42,652 nt of DNA from assembly GCA_021413865.1 (NCBI GenBank), contig JAIOPN010000029.1:1-42652 (forward strand). The letters run 5' to 3'. The notes under the pieces were generated by a model. The model saw nothing but the letters and a program-made list of their open reading frames with translations. It made no database searches and had not been told where the DNA came from. Shown here piece by piece: positions 38,364-42,652 of the stretch. Each line of letters starts with the position of its first letter. Positions within the stretch are counted from its first letter, which is position 1. This DNA comes from Planctomycetota bacterium. GTDB taxonomy: Bacteria > Planctomycetota > Phycisphaerae > Phycisphaerales > Phycisphaeraceae. Both the position numbers and the translations under genes were made by a program.

Positions 38364-40277
38364 TCAGTCCGCGTTCATCCACACCAGCATCTCGCCGGGC
38401 TTGCGGTTCGCCCAGAGGTGATACGGCACGGCGGTGAGGGTGACGGCCTTGCGCTTGGTGCGGTCGTGGTTGTAGAGGCGGTTCGTCCAGCCGTTGTTTT
38501 CACGCCGCTCCGCGCGGCCGCGCAGCACGACGCACCCGCCGAGAAAACCGGGCTTGTATTGAGCGGTGAGCTTCGATGCACGCGGCAGCCGCAGGTCGGC
38601 GAGGTTTACGCCGTTGTCCGCCTGCTCGATGCAGTACACCACCGGCCCGCGCTGCAGCGCGACCTTGTTGCAGTCCATGCGGACGTTCGGGTGCGCCTCG
38701 ACGCGCTCGGCGGGCATCGGCAGCGTGAGCTCGACGACGTCACCGGGGTTCCACTTGCGGCGCAGGTGGGCGTAGCCTTTTTTCGTCATAGTGCGGGAGT
38801 TCACCGTTTTGCCGTTGATCTTGATCGAGGGCTTGCGGCACCAGCCGGGCAGGCGCAGGGCGAGGGTGAAAGCCGTTTCGCTCTCCGGCTCGACGCGCAG
38901 CAGCACCTTCTCGCGCCAGGGGTACTGCGTCTCCTGCGAGAGTTTAACGCGGCGGCCGGCGATCTCGAGCGAAGCGGAGGTCTGGGCGTACAGGTGGACG
39001 AACGCCGTGTCGCCGCGCTGGGCGTAGATGTGCCTGCCGATGCCGGCGATGAGGCGGGCGATGTTGGGCGGGCAGCAGGCGCAGCCGAACCACTCCTGCC
39101 GCGTGAGGGCGACGGCGTCGCTGCGCTTGGCGGAGTCGGGCTGGGGGAAGACGGTGAGGTGGTTGGCGTAGAAAAACCGCTTGCCGTCCAGCCCGATGCC
39201 GCTGAGCACGCCGTTGTAGAGGGCGCGCTCCATCACGTCGGCGTATTCGGAATCCGCCTCGACGGCGAGCATGCGGTGGGCGAAGAGCACCAGCCCGATG
39301 GCGGCGCAGGTCTCGGCGTAGGCGGTCTCGTTGGGCAGGTCGTAGTCGAAGGTGAACGCCTCGCCCTGCCCGGTTGAGCCGATGCCGCCGGTGACGTACA
39401 TGCGCTTGCGGACGGTGCTGCGCCAGAGCGTGCGGCAGGCGTCGATGAGGGTCTCGTCGCCGGTCTCGACGCCGACGTCCGCCATGCCGCAGTACATGTA
39501 CATGGCCCGCACGGAGTGGCCCACCGCGTCCTCCTGCTCGCGCACGGGCTTGTGCGCCTGGGTGTACTCGCCCTTGACGCCCCAGCCGTGGCCCTTGATG
39601 CCTAGCCGTTTCCACTCCTCGCGTTCGAGGTCAAAGTAGAACGGCTGCCTGCCGCGCTCGTCGAGGAAGTGCTTCGCGAGGTTGAGGTATCGCTTCTCGC
39701 CCGAGGCGCGGTAGAGCGAGACCAGCGCCAGCTCGACCTCCTGGTGGCCGTCGTACCCCTTGCTCTTGCCCGGCTCGGGCCCGAATTTCGCGTCGAGCAG
39801 GTCGGCGCAGCGGCAGAGGGCGTCGAGCAGCGAGGTATCGCCGGTGGCGTGGTGGTACGCGGCCGCGCTCTCCATGACGTGGCCCACGTCGTAAAGCTCG
39901 TGCTTCTCCTGCAGGTTCGTCCAGCGTTGGTCGGGGGCGATGGGGTTGGCGTAGAGATAGCCGTCGGGCTTCTGGCCCTTGATGATGTGGTCCGCCGCCG
40001 TCCGCGCCAGGGCGGCGAGTTTATCGTCACGCACCACGCCCAGCGTATAGGACGCGGCCTCCAGCCACTTGGCGATGTCGCCCACCCAGATGCGCCACTC
40101 CCTCTCCGGCAGGTTGTTCTCGTCCCACTGATAGGCGGTCAGCGCCCCGGTGCGCTCGCACTGCTCGAACTCCAGAGGCAGCGTGACGGTGCGGTTGAGC
40201 TCCCACTTTTGGCCCCAGAACCCGCCGTCGATGGTGACACGGGTCCACGGCACGGGCTGGATGGGCGAGAGGGGCAT
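38364..40277 (-). CDS. GH127 beta-L-arabinofuranosidase-like enzyme
   Basis: A 637-residue glycoside hydrolase. The zinc-cysteine active site typical of GH127 is visible in WFGCACCPPNIARLIAGIG (catalytic Cys), with GEAFTFDYDLPNETAYAETCA holding the acid/base-type Glu and another Cys ligand, after an alpha/alpha barrel (WVGDIAKWLEAASY, YLYANPIAPDQRW). A C-terminal beta domain follows to the end. Family members remove beta-L-arabinofuranose from plant cell-wall glycoproteins. No signal peptide is seen. AGGAGA precedes ATG 40277. It is divergent from the oxidoreductase gene and may share its control region (40278-40361). Confidence 0.85.
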   Translation of the reverse strand: MPLSPIQPVPWTRVTIDGGFWGQKWELNRTVTLPLEFEQCERTGALTAYQWDENNLPEREWRIWVGDIAKWLEAASYTLGVVRDDKLAALARTAADHIIKGQKPDGYLYANPIAPDQRWTNLQEKHELYDVGHVMESAAAYHHATGDTSLLDALCRCADLLDAKFGPEPGKSKGYDGHQEVELALVSLYRASGEKRYLNLAKHFLDERGRQPFYFDLEREEWKRLGIKGHGWGVKGEYTQAHKPVREQEDAVGHSVRAMYMYCGMADVGVETGDETLIDACRTLWRSTVRKRMYVTGGIGSTGQGEAFTFDYDLPNETAYAETCAAIGLVLFAHRMLAVEADSEYADVMERALYNGVLSGIGLDGKRFFYANHLTVFPQPDSAKRSDAVALTRQEWFGCACCPPNIARLIAGIGRHIYAQRGDTAFVHLYAQTSASLEIAGRRVKLSQETQYPWREKVLLRVEPESETAFTLALRLPGWCRKPSIKINGKTVNSRTMTKKGYAHLRRKWNPGDVVELTLPMPAERVEAHPNVRMDCNKVALQRGPVVYCIEQADNGVNLADLRLPRASKLTAQYKPGFLGGCVVLRGRAERRENNGWTNRLYNHDRTKRKAVTLTAVPYHLWANRKPGEMLVWMNAD

Positions 40278-40361
40278 GGGCGTCTCCTGCGAGGTGAATC
40301 GATAAAGGCGGATGGCCTGCGCAACGACCCGACAGCATAATGTCTCGCGAAGGAGCCGGTG

Positions 40362-41429
40362 ATGTCGCAGCGCGTGGTGCGGTTCGGGTTGTTGGGCGCT
40401 GGCTTGATCGCGCCGTTCCACGCCAGGGCCATCCGCGCCGCGGCGGGGTGTGAACTGGTCGCCGTCGCCGACATGAACGGTGAGCGGGCGGGGAAGATCG
40501 CCGCAGAGTTCGGCTGCCGTGCGTGCGCGACGCTCGACGATCTCCTGGCCGACAAGTCGATCGACGTGGTCAACATCCTCACGCCCAACCACCTGCACCG
40601 CGACGCCGCCATCGCCGCCGCCAATGCGGGGAGGCACGTGCTGACCGAGAAGCCCCCGGCGATGAGCCTGGCGGACACCGACGCCATGATCGCCGCCGCG
40701 CAAAAGGCGGGGGTAAAGCTCGGCGTCGTCTTGCAGTGCCGGGTGCGCGGCGCGATCCGGGCGATGCGTGAGGCCCTGGCGCAGGAGCGGTTCGGCCGGG
40801 TGCTGCGCGCCGATGCGCAGATGAAGTGGTACCGCAGCACGGAGTATTACCGCTCCGATCCGTGGCGGTCGAGCCGGCGCAGCGGTGCGGGCGTGACCAT
40901 CCAGCACGCGTTCCACTACATCGATTTGCTGCACTACCTCATGGGCCCGGTCGCCTCGGTGCGGGCGACGATGAGCAATGTCACGCACCCCGACGTTGAC
41001 CTTGAGGACACGCTCAGCGCGACGCTGGGGTACGCCAACGGGGCGCAGGGGTCGGTCTTCGCCACCACGGCGCTCTGGCCCGGGTGCGACGTGCGCATCG
41101 AGCTGCACGGTGAGAACGGTACGGCCGTGATGGTGGGCGAACGCATGGAGACCTGGAAGTTCCGCGACGAGCGCGCCGGGGATGAGGCGGTGCGGAACAT
41201 GGGGCGCGGCGTGAAAACGGCGGCGGGGGGGCCGGCGGATTTTGATTTCGCCGACCACCAGACGGTCATCGAGGGCATGGCCCGCGTCGTCCGCGAGGGG
41301 GTGGACCCGCTCATCACCGCCGCCTCCGCCCGGGGCACGCTCGAGGTCGCGCTGGCGATGTACCAATCGGCGCGGACGGACCGGGAGGTCGTGCTGCCCA
41401 TGACGGACGAATCGGGCGTGTGGGGGTAA
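40362..41429 (+). CDS. Gfo/Idh/MocA family oxidoreductase
   Basis: A 355-residue NAD(P)-dependent dehydrogenase. The N-terminal Rossmann domain has GLLGAGLIAPFHARAI, TPNHLHRDAAI and the signature EKPPAM (the catalytic Lys of EKP). The C-terminal substrate domain includes WRSSRRSGAGVTIQHAFHYIDLLHYL, with the usual His/Asp pair (HAFHYID). Such enzymes oxidise sugars, inositols or glycosides. ATG 40362 has AGGAG six bases upstream; GTG 40359 is also possible. It is divergent from GH127, hinting at a shared sugar pathway. Confidence 0.9.
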   Translation: MSQRVVRFGLLGAGLIAPFHARAIRAAAGCELVAVADMNGERAGKIAAEFGCRACATLDDLLADKSIDVVNILTPNHLHRDAAIAAANAGRHVLTEKPPAMSLADTDAMIAAAQKAGVKLGVVLQCRVRGAIRAMREALAQERFGRVLRADAQMKWYRSTEYYRSDPWRSSRRSGAGVTIQHAFHYIDLLHYLMGPVASVRATMSNVTHPDVDLEDTLSATLGYANGAQGSVFATTALWPGCDVRIELHGENGTAVMVGERMETWKFRDERAGDEAVRNMGRGVKTAAGGPADFDFADHQTVIEGMARVVREGVDPLITAASARGTLEVALAMYQSARTDREVVLPMTDESGVWG

Positions 41430-41435
41430 GACCCC

Positions 41436-41465
41436 GTAGGGTGGGCTGAGTCCGCGAAGCCCACC
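41436..41465. repeat. Half copy of the 38262-38354 repeat
   Basis: The sequence GTAGGGTGGGCTGAGTCCG and on matches one arm of the element at 38262-38354, with one T missing. The second arm is absent. The missing T allows an internal hairpin between GGTGGGCT and AGCCCACC. It lies just after the oxidoreductase stop codon. Confidence 0.7.
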
Positions 41466-41505
41466 GACAGCAATGGAGAGGATGGAGCAAGTGGTTGTAA
41501 ATGAG

Positions 41506-42387
41506 CTACGGCGCTCTCAGGCTTCCGGTGGATGAAGTCCATGTATACATAGATTGATACTGCTTCGCCCAAGCCTCATTCAATGTTGCATACCCAGCGT
41601 CGGCATAAAACCAGCGCCCTCCAGGATAAGTGATTTTACCTGGACTCAGGGGGTTATTTAATTGACCGCTTGCTAATCCTACAATGCAGTGGTCGCCCGC
41701 AGAGAACCGTCTCTTAGAGGTCACTATGACTCGTTCTAGGTAATAAACCGGTTGTGACGGAAGCAGATCAGAGTGTCCATCGAAAACCCTCGCGAAGACC
41801 AGAAGTGGACGGCCGTCTTTGATCCACCCTTTAATCTTTCGCCAAGATATGAGCCACGTGCCCCCACCCGCGATCGTCAATACACCAACCACAAATACGG
41901 TCCACCGAAGCCAGAGGTCCGAGATTCCAAGAGAAATCACCGGTTCGCCGCTTGGGGGGTTGGGTGCGAACATTAGGATCATGGGAAATATGCACAACAG
42001 GGAAGCCGCTAGCAGCGCCCACAACCAAGTAGCGTTAGGGCACAGTCTTAGCCATTTGAGAACAATTGCACGAAACCGAGGATCGCCATCAGTGAGGCAT
42101 TTGGGGTCCAGAATAAAAGCGCGTCGAACTTTGGCCTTGACATGAACATCGTCACCACAGGTGGGGCATGTTGCATGAAATACGTACCAGCCGCAGTCCC
42201 TGTGCCCGTCAAAAACATGGGGCATGTGGACTACGTCAAAGGGTCGATGATCCACCGAAGTTCCCATGCCGGGCTCGGCAACGGTAGAAACATGCGTTAG
42301 CGGTAACACAGCGTTATACAGTACTTCATGCATAGTTTTTTGGATTGACTTGGATTGCGCATGCGTCTGGTCAGAAGAATCACACAT
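41506..42387 (-). CDS. Membrane protein of unknown function
   Basis: I do not recognise this 293-residue protein. It has a long cytoplasmic-looking N-terminus with one CPTC pair (a lone zinc-knuckle half), two hydrophobic helices (TWLWALLAASLLCIFPMILMF and TVFVVGVLTIAGGGTWLI, near the middle), and a C-terminal soluble part (from about 200) with FARVFDGHSDLLPS and VYYLERVIVT. Its base composition is visibly lower in GC and its codon use is more relaxed than that of neighbouring genes, suggesting recent gain. ATG 42387 has only a weak GAG site; a start at 42333 is possible. Confidence 0.5.
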   Translation of the reverse strand: MCDSSDQTHAQSKSIQKTMHEVLYNAVLPLTHVSTVAEPGMGTSVDHRPFDVVHMPHVFDGHRDCGWYVFHATCPTCGDDVHVKAKVRRAFILDPKCLTDGDPRFRAIVLKWLRLCPNATWLWALLAASLLCIFPMILMFAPNPPSGEPVISLGISDLWLRWTVFVVGVLTIAGGGTWLISWRKIKGWIKDGRPLLVFARVFDGHSDLLPSQPVYYLERVIVTSKRRFSAGDHCIVGLASGQLNNPLSPGKITYPGGRWFYADAGYATLNEAWAKQYQSMYTWTSSTGSLRAP

Positions 42388-42652
42388 TTGTTCTCAGTTC
42401 AACCGAGAGTTCCCGCTTAGCCTCCGGGCGCTGATCATCACGGGCATCTTTGAAGCATGCTATCGTATGAAGTACCTTGACGAAAGAGGGAGAAAAGCAA
42501 CTAGGGGGAAAAGGCAGGGCGGGCGCATTTGTCCTTGCTGGCGCTTTTTCATTTTTCCTTGTTAGATAACCCCCTTGTGGCGGGTCTACTGGTTCTCCAA
42601 CTCACCCCTTGCTGGAGCTGGTCATGGATGGCCCTGCGGATGTTGTTCCACT
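42388..42652. other. Gene-poor end of window
   Basis: This region is AT-richer than most of the window. No complete gene is seen. On the minus strand an open frame runs in from the right edge (WNNIRRAIHDQLQQG) and stops after about 34 codons. It could be the end of a gene lying beyond base 42652, but cannot be assigned. Confidence 0.3.

Noticed and set aside
40278-41366. N-terminal extension of the GH127 frame to base 41366
   Set aside because: It overlaps the divergent oxidoreductase gene in full. The GH127 start with AGGAGA at 40277 fits the family.
42555-42652. Partial gene at the right edge on the minus strand
   Set aside because: About 34 codons without a recognisable motif; too short to call.

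Overview
The window is GC-rich, tightly packed bacterial chromosome with genes on both strands. The gene mix fits a Planctomycetota genome, perhaps Phycisphaerae: a PilZ protein, an ECF sigma operon, an orphan secretion ATPase, a carbamoyltransferase/SxtJ/DUF5989 set, GH95- and GH127-like sugar hydrolases, Gfo/Idh/MocA and TIM-barrel isomerase enzymes, and many long intergenic hairpins. That placement is an inference from gene content; there is no rRNA or other marker gene here to fix it.

Layout. 1-142: 5' end of an ISL3-type transposase leaving the window on the left. 347-4342: PilZ protein convergent with carB. 4343-4897: gene-free stretch holding a long inverted repeat. 4898-7548: receiver-like protein, groES, groEL. 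7631-8337: a single-domain HUH (RAYT-like) transposase between two long, near-identical hairpins. 8396-12391: VOC protein, HrpB helicase and TIM-barrel isomerase. 12495-16934: yebC, then an ECF sigma factor, a zinc-finger anti-sigma protein with a C-terminal HTH, a fused GspF-like/GspE-like ATPase, and pyrE. 16990-23107 (minus): carbamoyltransferase, SxtJ-like and DUF5989 membrane proteins, a short-chain dehydrogenase and a GH95-like enzyme. 23388-26687: acylphosphatase, parvulin-type lipoprotein and PAS histidine kinase. 26681-27669: a dead insertion sequence. 27676-29821: SGNH hydrolase and MscS channel, divergent. 29943-30015: tRNA-Asn. 30197-30705: two decayed transposase fragments abutting a polysaccharide deacetylase. 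31688-38250 (plus): sialidase-like protein, pyruvate kinase, MlrC-like peptidase, GT4 glycosyltransferase and sugar-nucleotide epimerase. 38364-41429: GH127 enzyme divergent from an oxidoreductase. 41506-42387: a membrane protein of unknown function with visibly lower GC.

How the genes work together. Housekeeping genes (carB, pyrE, groESL, pyk, yebC, tRNA-Asn) are scattered rather than in operons. The accessory theme is carbohydrate: hydrolysis of plant- or algal-type glycans (GH95, GH127, sialidase-like, SGNH), sugar oxidation and isomerisation, and surface polysaccharide making or editing (deacetylase, GT4, epimerase, carbamoyltransferase set).

The best candidate for an undescribed system is the trio at 13333-16395: ECF sigma factor, soluble ZAS-HTH anti-sigma protein, and an ATPase in which two membrane-less GspF-like repeats are fused to a GspE/PilB motor whose usual GEIRD motif reads GELLD. 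No other secretion or pilus gene is in the window. The second is the HUH transposase with its paired hairpins, where a base change in one stem arm is matched in the other.
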